Positions 1 to 7,475 of a stretch of DNA of 64,000 nucleotides are shown here, one piece after another. Positions within the stretch are counted from its first letter, which is position 1, and each line of letters opens with the position of its first letter. The stretch comes from G965267605 sp965267605. GTDB taxonomy: Bacteria > Bacteroidota > Bacteroidia > Flavobacteriales_E > Vicingaceae. The notes beneath the pieces are model-generated. The model searched no databases. It worked only from the letters and a program-made list of their open reading frames with translations, and was not told the origin of the DNA. Position numbers and translations under genes: made by a program. The stretch is taken from NCBI GenBank assembly GCA_965267605.1, contig OZ254088.1:2108001-2172000 (forward strand). The letters are read 5' to 3'.

Positions 1-318
1 TCTGAATTGCTTTAAGCTCGTTTTCTGGTCAACTGAAACGATGTAGGCCTTCTCTGGCACATAGTGTAGAAACCTTACCCCCTTCGCAATCATGTCATCT
101 TTCTGTGATTGACTGGGGACGCTGGTAAATTGAATCAATCTGTAATAGCGTCCATCGTATACTTCTCCTTTGATGGCACTCATAAACTTATCACCCTCTT
201 CAGACAGATAAGTGTTACCAACATCGAAAAGTATTGGATCTGTGTTCTGCGCTATAGCAGTTGAGCAAGCAATAAAAGACAGTGCTCCAACAAGGAGCGG
301 ATAGTAAATTCGTTTCAT
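1..318 (-). CDS. Secreted protein N-terminal fragment, probably a T9SS-associated subtilisin-like protease precursor
   Basis: The gene reads from an ATG at 318 and stays open for 106 codons to the window edge, so only the N-terminus is present. Residues 1-23 form a signal peptide (hydrophobic core LLVGALSFIACSTAIA, then Q). The next segment contains YYRLIQFTSVPSQSQK and FLHYVPEKAYIVSV. This resembles the propeptide-like region that precedes S8 peptidase domains in many Bacteroidota secreted proteins, in which a 'gets shorter or longer' strand pattern ends in an 'AYIVSV'-type strand. The catalytic part lies outside the window, so the protease call is inference from the propeptide style; secretion is well supported. 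It is divergently oriented from the methyltransferase gene. Confidence 0.6.
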   Translation of the reverse strand, partial: MKRIYYPLLVGALSFIACSTAIAQNTDPILFDVGNTYLSEEGDKFMSAIKGEVYDGRYYRLIQFTSVPSQSQKDDMIAKGVRFLHYVPEKAYIVSVDQKTSLKQFR

Positions 319-361
319 AATCCAGAGTTAGCTTCCTCATAAATTTAAGAAATCCTCTATA

Positions 362-391
362 TTGATCGGCCGCAAACCGCCTGATTCTTTG
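362..391 (+). promoter_or_regulatory. Possible Bacteroidota housekeeping promoter for the methyltransferase gene
   Basis: TTG at 362-364 and ATTCTTTG at 384-391 are separated by 19 bp. This fits the Bacteroidota primary-sigma arrangement (TTG/TTTG, about 19 bp, TAnnTTTG) with mismatches in the first two bases of the -7 box. The predicted transcript would begin only a few bases before the ATG at 401, giving a very short leader. Confidence 0.3.
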
Positions 392-400
392 AATCTTAAT

Positions 401-1084
401 ATGGATCTGACCAAAACACAAATTCAGGACATACTCCAATGGGATGTGGTGAACTGGTGCCGGATGCTTCCGTTTTGGTCGTCTAAGCTTCCTGAAAGCA
501 AAACTGTAGGATTAGCTATTGGTGACCGACATGCCGGATTGGCAATTTGGTTAGGGCTCCAGGGGTTTGATAAAATCTACTGCTCAGACATCGAGCAACC
601 AACAGAAAAAGCAGATGCGCTTGTGGCTGAATATGGCTTTCAGAATAAAATAGAATGTCACCCACAGGACATGCTCAAAATGTCTTATCCAGACAACTAT
701 GCTGACGTGGTTTGTTTCAAGTCCGTGTTAGGGGCCATCAGATCGAGCAAAGCGCTTCAACAGGCAGCGCTGGACGAATGTTATAGGGTGCTTAAACCTG
801 GTGGTGTGCTCCTGTTTGCTGAAAACACCAAAAGCAGTTGGTTGCATAGGTTCGCCAGAAAATACTTTGTTAGTTGGGGGCAGAGTTGGTTGTACTTTAA
901 CTACCGAACCGACCGTAAGATGTTCCATAAATTCTCCCATATGGAATATGCCACCACTGGTTTCCTGGGAGCATTTGGGAGAAATGAAAAACAGAGAAAC
1001 GCGTTAGGAAAGATAGATGGACTGCTCTGTTTTCGAAAACATAGCGCGTTACACTACATCATCTATGGTTGCGCAGTGAAATGA
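401..1084 (+). CDS. Class I SAM-dependent methyltransferase
   Basis: This is a 227-residue protein if translation starts at the ATG at 401 (MDLTKTQIQ). An upstream in-frame TTG at 362 would add 13 residues of low-complexity lead and is less likely. The Rossmann-fold methyltransferase motifs are visible: motif I VGLAIGDRHAGLA (about 35-47), an acidic strand end YCSDIEQP, motif IV ADVVCFKSVLGAI, and the post-motif segment ECYRVLKPGGVLLFAE typical of methyltransferase domain 11 (UbiE/small-molecule type). The C-terminal third is rich in aromatic and basic residues (KYFVSWGQSWLYF, HKFSHMEY) and resembles methyltransferases acting on lipid or glycan substrates, but no substrate can be named. It is a single gene followed by a strong hairpin terminator. 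Confidence 0.8.
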   Translation: MDLTKTQIQDILQWDVVNWCRMLPFWSSKLPESKTVGLAIGDRHAGLAIWLGLQGFDKIYCSDIEQPTEKADALVAEYGFQNKIECHPQDMLKMSYPDNYADVVCFKSVLGAIRSSKALQQAALDECYRVLKPGGVLLFAENTKSSWLHRFARKYFVSWGQSWLYFNYRTDRKMFHKFSHMEYATTGFLGAFGRNEKQRNALGKIDGLLCFRKHSALHYIIYGCAVK

Positions 1085-1106
1085 AAAGGCTCCTTTCGGA
1101 GCCTTT
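1085..1106. terminator. Bidirectional terminator between convergent genes
   Basis: A perfect 9-bp stem (AAAGGCTCC / GGAGCCTTT) closes a 4-base loop between the stop of the methyltransferase gene (1084) and the stop of the minus-strand T9SS gene (1109). The A and T tracts flank both sides, so it can work in both directions. Confidence 0.75.
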
Positions 1107-1108
1107 CG

Positions 1109-1966
1109 TTATTGAATGAAAATCTTTTCGGAATGTGTACCAACCCGGACGAAATAGATCCCCGATGGTTGACCATTCATGGAGATTGTTTCCTGATTAG
1201 AATTCAACTGGCCTTGATTCACGACTTTACCTGTTAGGTCAATGATCTGGAAGTTACTTCCCAACAGTTCTTCATTGATCTTGATGGTAATGTTACCATT
1301 GGCTGCAAAAGCGGATAAGGTTCCGGTGCTTTTCGGTTCGGCAACTGAAGTAGCCACCTTCTGTCCAGCCTTAATTGGCTCACCAGGTGTAAGATTAACA
1401 GCATAATCCTTAATGGTAGCATAAGTTGCGTGATCGCCTACATCTACACGTACCCAACCATACAGCGTATCATTACCTACCTTGATTCTCAATCCCAAAT
1501 ATTTATCCTTGGTATTATTGAATGCTCCCGAGGTGGCAGATACGGTATTGGTATTTGACCCTGCCTTTGTAACGGTCTTGTTGCCATACGCCATCTTATG
1601 GTTCCATGTTCCCCACATCATTCCAGATCCTTTAATACTTGCACCGGTTGGAATGGTGTCTGCATAGCTACTTGTATAAAGAACGATAGAATTTGAAGCC
1701 AGGTTATTGATATACATTGACCCATATCGGGTATACGTGCTTCCCGATGTGGTTGTGAAAGTGCTGGCACTTGATGACATGGTGATCCTGAAGTCCATCA
1801 CTTGATCGTTATTCAGGTCGATATCAAATGTGGCATTTCCTGAGAATGTAGTATCCGGAGAAATGTCTGTGTATTGAATTTGGGCATCAGCCGAAGCGGC
1901 CGCAGCCAATGTTGCACCAGCCAATGCGGAATAACCACGTAAGCGGTGAAGTAGTTCCTTTTTCAT
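1109..1966 (-). CDS. T9SS type A sorting domain protein, small member of a five-gene paralogous family
   Basis: The start is taken at the ATG at 1966 (MKKELLHRLRGYSALAG), not the upstream Met at 2023, giving 285 residues. The N-terminus is a basic stretch followed by an Ala-rich signal (YSALAGATLAAAASADAQ). Next comes the family signature IQYTDISPDTTFSG and an Asp/Asn-rich FDIDLNNDQVMDFRI, which looks like a calcium-binding loop. A central segment DKYLGLRIKVGNDTLYGWVRVD is shared by all five paralogues. The last ~75 residues are a T9SS type A domain (FQIIDLTGKVV, PSGIYFVRVG, EKIFIQ end). The product is predicted to be exported by Sec, passed through T9SS and surface-anchored or released. The molecular function is unknown. 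Unlike its four paralogues it carries the ECF-type promoter motif found on the large adhesin genes. Confidence 0.85.
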   Translation of the reverse strand: MKKELLHRLRGYSALAGATLAAAASADAQIQYTDISPDTTFSGNATFDIDLNNDQVMDFRITMSSSASTFTTTSGSTYTRYGSMYINNLASNSIVLYTSSYADTIPTGASIKGSGMMWGTWNHKMAYGNKTVTKAGSNTNTVSATSGAFNNTKDKYLGLRIKVGNDTLYGWVRVDVGDHATYATIKDYAVNLTPGEPIKAGQKVATSVAEPKSTGTLSAFAANGNITIKINEELLGSNFQIIDLTGKVVNQGQLNSNQETISMNGQPSGIYFVRVGTHSEKIFIQ

Positions 1967-1994
1967 AACGAAGAGGTTTAGCAGTATATAGGTT

Positions 1995-2022
1995 AGATGC
2001 AAATAACCCCTCAAAGGTTGCA
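1995..2022 (-). promoter_or_regulatory. ECF-type promoter motif (variant)
   Basis: On the minus strand this reads TGCAAC, 17 bp, CATCTAAC. It is a one-base variant in each half of the GGCAAC-N17-CGTCT motif found upstream of eight array genes, with the same spacing. It ends 29 bp before the ATG at 1966. Confidence 0.55.
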
Positions 2023-2031
2023 TGGAATAAA

Positions 2032-2054
2032 AAAAGCGCCCGATGGGCGCTTTT
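2032..2054 (-). terminator. Intrinsic terminator of the 2074-3348 gene
   Basis: A 10-bp perfect inverted repeat AAAAGCGCCC / GGGCGCTTTT closes a 3-base loop. On the minus strand it ends in a U-run, 20 bp beyond the stop at 2074. Confidence 0.85.
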
Positions 2055-2073
2055 CAATACTGTTAGCGTTCGA

Positions 2074-3348
2074 TTAACGAACCATCACCTTTTTGGTTGT
2101 ACTCCCAGAGTCATCAGAAATGTTGATCAGGTATACACCTGTTGCAAACGATTCCGAATTGATTGAAGTTCGAGTGTCAGTGATCTGTCCGTTGCGTAGT
2201 AATTTCCCAGATGCGTTAAGCACCTTAAACTCTGCGCCAATCAAATTCTGACCGGAAATCACAATCTCATTCTCTCTGGCATAACACTTCCATGCATCAT
2301 CGCTCAGTTCTGCCACACCAACTCCAGGGTTCATCAAAGTAACCACTGGTGAGCCGGTAGACAGAATAGGATCGTTGGTATTGGCACCATCGTGCAAGCT
2401 CATGACAAAAATGACGTAAGGCTTGTTGTTCGCAATCAGGTTCCCCTTAACGTCTGTTGTGGTCGCCAACTGTGCACTATTGTAGTTAGCCGCATTTGGT
2501 GTGTGTACGATGTAATCACCTACAGGTACAGCCTTTGCTGTATCAATCGTGAAGTTTGCCGCATCGGCTGAGTCAACAACGAAGATCCTGTACTCCGTAA
2601 TTCCAACTTCACTTGTTGGAATGGTAAAGCTGATTTGCAAATCCGTTCCATCGCCATTGTTACCAACATCCGAACCCATCACATTTGTCGCAACTGGTGC
2701 GTAAATGGTACTAGAATCTCCTGCATGGATTGGAATGTTTGGACATGTTTGGAATGCGTAATCCTTAACAACAACATCATTGTTACCAGGGGTAATTCTG
2801 GTATCCAATCTAGCCCAACCGTAGTAAGTATCAGACCCCACAATTAGCTTTAATCCTATAAATCTGTTTTGTTGGCTACTTGCCCAAGGGCCAGAAGAGT
2901 AAGTTGAAGTCCAGGTGTAAAAGGTTGACGCAGATGTACTGTAATATCTTGAGTAAGTGAATACAGCTCGTCCCATATTCGCGTTACTTGTGTTGCTCCA
3001 AGTTGAAGCAGCTGATCCAATCAGAGCACCACTTGATAATGCCTGAACATAACTGCTTGAATCCAAAAGCACGCTATTGGAACTCAAACCTCCACCATTG
3101 ACAGCAAATGTTGAGTTACTGAAGATGCTCGACCCGGAAGTGGTGTAATTCGTGGTTGTTGACGCAGTAATTCGGAAATCCATGACCAGATCATTGTTCA
3201 GATCAAAATCAAACTGATGGTTTCCAGAGAACGTTGAATCCGGATTAACATCGGTATACTCGATTTGTCCGGAAACGGCTGTAACAGTCGCTGTTGCTCC
3301 AGCCAGGGCTGAGTATTTCTTAAGTGCATTGCGTAATTTCTTCTCCAT
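2074..3348 (-). CDS. T9SS type A sorting domain protein with an extra central domain
   Basis: This 424-residue protein is a paralogue of the proteins at 1109, 3432, 6172 and 10395. It has the KKYSALAGAT-type Ala-rich signal, IEYTDVNPDSTFSG, FDFDLNNDLVMDFRI, and the shared LIVGSDTYYGWARLD strand. Residues ~215-335 are an additional domain absent from the short paralogues: it begins SDVGNNGDGTDLQISFT, contains VGITEYRIFVVDSADAANF, and resembles an FN3-like sandwich. The type A CTD follows (FKVLNASGKLL, ATGVYLINIS, KKVMVR end). Secretion through T9SS is well supported; ligand or function is unknown. The gene has its own terminator downstream and no ECF motif upstream. Confidence 0.85.
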   Translation of the reverse strand: MEKKLRNALKKYSALAGATATVTAVSGQIEYTDVNPDSTFSGNHQFDFDLNNDLVMDFRITASTTTNYTTSGSSIFSNSTFAVNGGGLSSNSVLLDSSSYVQALSSGALIGSAASTWSNTSNANMGRAVFTYSRYYSTSASTFYTWTSTYSSGPWASSQQNRFIGLKLIVGSDTYYGWARLDTRITPGNNDVVVKDYAFQTCPNIPIHAGDSSTIYAPVATNVMGSDVGNNGDGTDLQISFTIPTSEVGITEYRIFVVDSADAANFTIDTAKAVPVGDYIVHTPNAANYNSAQLATTTDVKGNLIANNKPYVIFVMSLHDGANTNDPILSTGSPVVTLMNPGVGVAELSDDAWKCYARENEIVISGQNLIGAEFKVLNASGKLLRNGQITDTRTSINSESFATGVYLINISDDSGSTTKKVMVR

Positions 3349-3387
3349 GGCAGAATTTTGGTTTCGTGGAAATTACGAAGAAATAAA

Positions 3388-3411
3388 AAAGGCATCCAGA
3401 TGGATGCCTTT
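3388..3411 (-). terminator. Intrinsic terminator of the 3432-4676 gene
   Basis: The inverted repeat AAAGGCATCCA / TGGATGCCTTT has a 2-base centre. It lies 20 bp beyond the stop at 3432, and a U-run follows on the minus strand. Confidence 0.85.
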
Positions 3412-3431
3412 AACTTTATAAACATGCAATG

Positions 3432-4676
3432 TTATCTCACGAAGAACTTGTGTTCTAATCTGGCGTCTTCGGAAATCAGTCTCACGATATAAACACCACT
3501 GGTCCAACCAGCATACGATACATCGTGTCTTCCCGAGCTTAATGGAGAAGCGTGAATGATTCTTCCACTCAGATCCACAATGCTCAGTTGTTTACCCACC
3601 CATTCCTGGGGAGCCTGCAGGACCACTTTATCCTCATACTGTACGAACTCGATACCTGCCGACTTCAGATCCGCGATACCTGAATTGGTTGTTAGGGTTA
3701 CTTCATTCGATGGGCCTACCATGGTGGCAGCAGTGGTATTACTTCCATCTGGCACACTCAGCACAAATACTTTGTATGGAGCACCATTCACGATAAGGTT
3801 ACCGTCTACATCTCTTGAGCCAGCGGTAAGCGGGTTCAGGAAATTGTTACCGTTTGGTGTATGCGTTGTGTAGTTCGCAGCAGGAACCATTTTAGCAGAA
3901 TCCAGGTTGAAAGTAGCCGCTGCCGCAGACTTTACGACAAAGATTCTGTACTCCGTAATTCCCGTTTCATTAGCGGCTTTGGTAAAGCCAACCTGTAGGT
4001 CAAGCCCATTTCCATTATCCGCCACATCACCGGCTGCCACATTAGACGCTGTTCCTGTCGGGATATTCGTAGTGTCTCCAGCGTTAATTGGGATGTCAGG
4101 AAAACACTGAAACGCATAATCTTTTACTGTGAATGAAGAGAGGGTAGCATTTGCATCCAGCCTCACCCAGCCATATACATTGTTACCACCGCTCGTTTGC
4201 ATTCGAAGCCCCAGGTACTTGTCAGTTGTATTCTCCCAGGAACCATAAGTGGTTGTGATCCCAGTGGTGGTACTTCCTGCCTTGATGAAAAAGCGGAAGT
4301 AGATTCCCATGTATTGGGCATTTGATGTCCAGTTAGCACCACTGCTTATGGCAGCTCCCAGACTCATTGCTCCGGCATAGGAACTTCCATTGGAAACAAA
4401 GCTTCTACCAGTACCGAGTGGAGAGAGCAGTAATGTGTCTTGCGTCTGGTACAAGGTGCTGGCCCCTGTAGTGATCTGGGTGAACGTTCCATTGTAGATG
4501 CGGAAGTCAGGCGTAAGGTCATTGTTCAAATCCAGATCATACTGACCTCCTCCTGTGAAGGTCTGGTCTGGGTTGATATCTGTGTATTTAATCTGGCCCT
4601 CTGCAGCCGTAACAGCAAGAGCGGCACTCGCTAGCGAAGAGTACTTCTTCAACGAAGATTTAACTTTTTTATCCAT
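3432..4676 (-). CDS. T9SS type A sorting domain protein with an extra central domain
   Basis: This 414-residue paralogue starts MDKKVKSSLKKYSSLASAAL, an Ala/Ser-rich signal region. The family blocks follow in order: IKYTDINPDQTFTGG, DLDLNNDLTPDFRI, TDKYLGLRMQTSGG, YGWVRLD. The extra domain (about 210-330) has AGDVADNGNGLDLQVGFTKA and GITEYRIFVVKSAAAATFNLDS, nearly the same wording as in the 2074 and 6172 proteins. The type A CTD (LSIVDLSGRII, TSGVYIVRLI, HKFFVR end) completes the protein. Role unknown; surface or secreted location is inferred from the signal and CTD. Confidence 0.85.
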   Translation of the reverse strand: MDKKVKSSLKKYSSLASAALAVTAAEGQIKYTDINPDQTFTGGGQYDLDLNNDLTPDFRIYNGTFTQITTGASTLYQTQDTLLLSPLGTGRSFVSNGSSYAGAMSLGAAISSGANWTSNAQYMGIYFRFFIKAGSTTTGITTTYGSWENTTDKYLGLRMQTSGGNNVYGWVRLDANATLSSFTVKDYAFQCFPDIPINAGDTTNIPTGTASNVAAGDVADNGNGLDLQVGFTKAANETGITEYRIFVVKSAAAATFNLDSAKMVPAANYTTHTPNGNNFLNPLTAGSRDVDGNLIVNGAPYKVFVLSVPDGSNTTAATMVGPSNEVTLTTNSGIADLKSAGIEFVQYEDKVVLQAPQEWVGKQLSIVDLSGRIIHASPLSSGRHDVSYAGWTSGVYIVRLISEDARLEHKFFVR

Positions 4677-4839
4677 GGTGGTTGTACGGTTTTGGGTACC
4701 TCTAAATTACAAAACAAATTGCATAATTTTTCAGGCATACCTGTTTGCATAACAGTCACTTATGACTTTAGTGTAGTTCAAAATCAGAATTTAATTTGGT
4801 CATCTGGATGCCCGGATTTGTAAAGAATCGGGCACAAAA

Positions 4840-4861
4840 AAGGCATCCCCAAGAATGCCTT
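4840..4861 (-). terminator. Intrinsic terminator downstream of the 4968-6062 gene
   Basis: The stem AAGGCAT / ATGCCTT has an 8-base loop and is followed on the minus strand by a run of six T. It lies about 105 bp beyond the stop at 4968; the space between holds no other gene that I can see. It is led by the small palindrome CTTCGTGAAG, which recurs at the 6130 hairpin. Confidence 0.6.
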
Positions 4862-4967
4862 CACGAAGTCTTTGCAGTATAACGGAACTTATGTAACATA
4901 GGCGCGTTGTCCTTTGAAAAGAAGCGTAATCAAAAACACATTTAAAATCCAGGGTTGGATTTGAAAA

Positions 4968-6062
4968 CTAAAATGGTATCCCCACGCCAGTTTCCTTTTC
5001 CCGTTTCTCCTGTTTTTTCAGTCCCCTCTTGTATTTCCAGAATGGAGCTAACCCCGGTTGATTTTTATGATGCGCCCTGAGCCATTTTCGATAACTACCG
5101 TCCCCCGTAATGTATCGTTCGTTTTTATTGAATTTATGATGTCTAAATTTCCACGAGAGCTCATCTTTAGACTTGTCGTATTCAACGAAATAATAAAGTA
5201 TCGTATCACTCCAATTCCATCTTTGTTCGAAAATCATCCCATTTGACATGGTGTCCTTCAATATTTTGGATATAGGTCTGGTCAGTGAACTGTCAGCATA
5301 TTTTTCATATCCAACTCCCGTACCATTGACTAAAGTTCTCTTGTAAAAATGGCCTCGTTTTTCGTCAACCCAAATACATTTTCCAGTGTATTCTTTGCCC
5401 TTGCAAAAACTACATGTAGGTAGTCCATGAAAGTAAGTTTTACTTAAGTCAGGTTCTGGAACCAAAACTATATTCAAGTTTTCGCCAAGCAACTGAGGTA
5501 AGGAGTCATATTCGTATATACCTGGTTTGAATGCTAATCTTAGCTTTAAAATAGTGTCGCAAGAAAATAGCCCCTGGTTTTTTGGAAGGTGGAAATCTCT
5601 CACATGTACAAACATTGAATCGGTTTTTCGTGTGATCAACATTCCATATCCCAAAGGACCTTGATAATTTAGCGTGTACAGAATTTTGTACTTGGCATCC
5701 CAGGAATCTTGTGCACCATCAGGAGAACGGGAGTAGAATCTCCTACCTTTTTCAAAGGTGTACCTGGTTTTCCCAAATGCGTCTTTCCAAAAGAAATTAG
5801 AAAAACAAAATTCATTGGTGCCAAATACGGAGGCAAACATCTTAGTGCTTTGTCGATTCCTCCAATTGCACCCCGACTCCGAGTAGGCTATACTAAATAC
5901 GTTGAAGGTTGTATCGAGAAGAGGATCTAGAATTTTTCCGTTGGTGTCTGAAAACTGAAGAGCCTGAAAAAAACAAGGCTCCATTTGGGCATTACCTTTT
6001 TTATACGATGTTAAAAACATCAACACAGCAGACAACATATATATGGAAGACCATTTAAACAT
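4968..6062 (-). CDS. Uncharacterised secreted or periplasmic protein
   Basis: This 364-residue protein begins MFKWSSIYMLSAVLMFL, a hydrophobic signal segment, with a likely cut after GNAQ at about residue 25. I recognise no family. Visible features are a Cys cluster LPTCSFCKGKEYTGKC (about 213-228), which resembles a small metal-binding or disulfide knuckle, many aromatic strands (WNWSDTILYYFVEYD), and a strongly basic C-terminus (WKYKRGLKKQEKREKETG). There is no T9SS sorting domain. The five type A paralogues lie on both sides, so it appears inserted into that family block. It is flanked by its own terminator and a short upstream gap. Confidence 0.55.
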   Translation of the reverse strand: MFKWSSIYMLSAVLMFLTSYKKGNAQMEPCFFQALQFSDTNGKILDPLLDTTFNVFSIAYSESGCNWRNRQSTKMFASVFGTNEFCFSNFFWKDAFGKTRYTFEKGRRFYSRSPDGAQDSWDAKYKILYTLNYQGPLGYGMLITRKTDSMFVHVRDFHLPKNQGLFSCDTILKLRLAFKPGIYEYDSLPQLLGENLNIVLVPEPDLSKTYFHGLPTCSFCKGKEYTGKCIWVDEKRGHFYKRTLVNGTGVGYEKYADSSLTRPISKILKDTMSNGMIFEQRWNWSDTILYYFVEYDKSKDELSWKFRHHKFNKNERYITGDGSYRKWLRAHHKNQPGLAPFWKYKRGLKKQEKREKETGVGIPF

Positions 6063-6129
6063 ATTGACCTAATTACCAACTGCTTTGCTTTATGTTGGCA
6101 TGCCCTTTGACCCGCTGATGGGTTAAAGT

Positions 6130-6151
6130 AGGGCTCCCATTGGGAATCCCT
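6130..6151 (-). terminator. Weak hairpin downstream of the 6172-7428 gene
   Basis: An interrupted stem AGGG-c-TCCC / GGGA-at-CCCT lies 21 bp past the stop at 6172. There is no clear U-tract on the minus strand, so it may act as an RNA-end stabiliser more than a true terminator. Confidence 0.35.
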
Positions 6152-6171
6152 TCACGAAGTTTTTAAGTTTT

Positions 6172-7428
6172 CTACCTGATCACAAACTTCTGCGACATGG
6201 ATGCATTATCCTTGGATACACGGAATATGTAAACTCCAGGTGCAAAACCCTCAGTGTTCACATTCACAATTGCGTCTGATGAATTCTCATTGTGCACCAC
6301 CTGACCCGCAATGTTCACAACAGAGGCATCGGCACCAAGCCAATCGGCACCTAAGGTCACAGATACTCTATCATCCGTTTGTCTAATTTTCAACTTGTCA
6401 GTCTCAACTGTTGCGATTCCAGCATTCACATTCAAGGTTACCTCATTAGATTCTGAAGAAATAGATGGACTGGTTGCAACCTGCCCGTCTGGTACACTTA
6501 CAACAAACACCTTGTACGCAACCCCATTGGTAATTGCAGCGCCATCCACATCGTTCGCAGATGCACCTAACGTATTCAGGAAATTACTACCCGAAGGTGT
6601 TACTGAAGTATAATTACCCGCTGCTACACATTTCGCAGAATCAATATTGAACGTTGCAGCCGCTGCTGACTTTACAACATAAATCCTGTACTCAGCAATT
6701 CCTGCCTCACTTGCCGCTTGCGTGAAACCGATCTGCATATCCGATCCATTATTATTGTCGGCAACATCTCCAGCCATCAGGTTAGTTACGGCTTGTGTTG
6801 CCGTATTCCCAACATCTCCCGCTGCTATTTCAACACCCGGGAAAGATTGGTAAGCCATTTCAGAAATGTAGGCAGAGTCTACATCTGCAGGCACAGTAAC
6901 TCGTGCCCAACCATAGTATGTTTTCGCGCCAACGGCAACCTTCATCCCCATCAACGCATTCTGTTGCGCGAAGAAGTATCCGCTGGTAGATGTATTCTGT
7001 GTTGGAGGTACAGTACCACTCTTGATATAAACAGAATACCATCGCGCCATTACCTGGTTATTGGTTCCTGAACCCCAGGATGCACCATTACCTATCGCAT
7101 AGCTTGTGGAAATAGAGGCTGGTAGACCATTGGACTGGATAACCCCATTGCTTCCGTTTAATGCCTTAATCTGAAGCGTATCCTGATCAATTCGGATAGC
7201 AATACTCGAAACTGCCAGCGAAGTGAACGATCCGTTTAAAGACAACCGGAAATCCGGATTCCCATCACTATTCAGATCCAGGTCCATAGTAGAGCCAAAT
7301 CCAGTGAAGGCTGTGTCAGGATTAAAATTCTTGTGTACAATCTGGCCATCAACGTTGGTTGCCAGAAAAGATGCGGAAGTAGCAAGAGCACTGTATGCTC
7401 CAAGCTTTAATCGTAGGTTGTTTTTCAT
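6172..7428 (-). CDS. T9SS type A sorting domain protein with an extra central domain
   Basis: The start is taken at the ATG at 7428 (MKNNLRLKLGAYSALATSAS); the upstream Met at 7452 would place eight odd residues before the basic signal start. The 418-residue protein has IVHKNFNPDTAFTGFG, MDLDLNSDGNPDFRLS and VGAKTYYGWARVTV, then the extra domain (AGDVADNNNGSDMQIGFTQA, GIAEYRIYVVKSAAAATFN) and a type A CTD (ASVVNIAGQVV, APGVYIFRVS, QKFVIR end). It is the third long paralogue after 2074 and 3432. The exchange from NND to NSDG in the Asp-rich loop makes the calcium-loop reading (DxNxDGxxD) more convincing here. Confidence 0.85.
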   Translation of the reverse strand: MKNNLRLKLGAYSALATSASFLATNVDGQIVHKNFNPDTAFTGFGSTMDLDLNSDGNPDFRLSLNGSFTSLAVSSIAIRIDQDTLQIKALNGSNGVIQSNGLPASISTSYAIGNGASWGSGTNNQVMARWYSVYIKSGTVPPTQNTSTSGYFFAQQNALMGMKVAVGAKTYYGWARVTVPADVDSAYISEMAYQSFPGVEIAAGDVGNTATQAVTNLMAGDVADNNNGSDMQIGFTQAASEAGIAEYRIYVVKSAAAATFNIDSAKCVAAGNYTSVTPSGSNFLNTLGASANDVDGAAITNGVAYKVFVVSVPDGQVATSPSISSESNEVTLNVNAGIATVETDKLKIRQTDDRVSVTLGADWLGADASVVNIAGQVVHNENSSDAIVNVNTEGFAPGVYIFRVSKDNASMSQKFVIR

Positions 7429-7475
7429 GTGAACGGAGTTTAAACAGTACACAATTTAGGGAAAAACAGAAAAAG

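Noticed and set aside
4810..4833. Bulged hairpin GCCCGGATT...AATCGGGC next to the terminator at 4840
   Set aside because: No U-run in either direction and a bulged stem; it may only extend the adjacent terminator structure.
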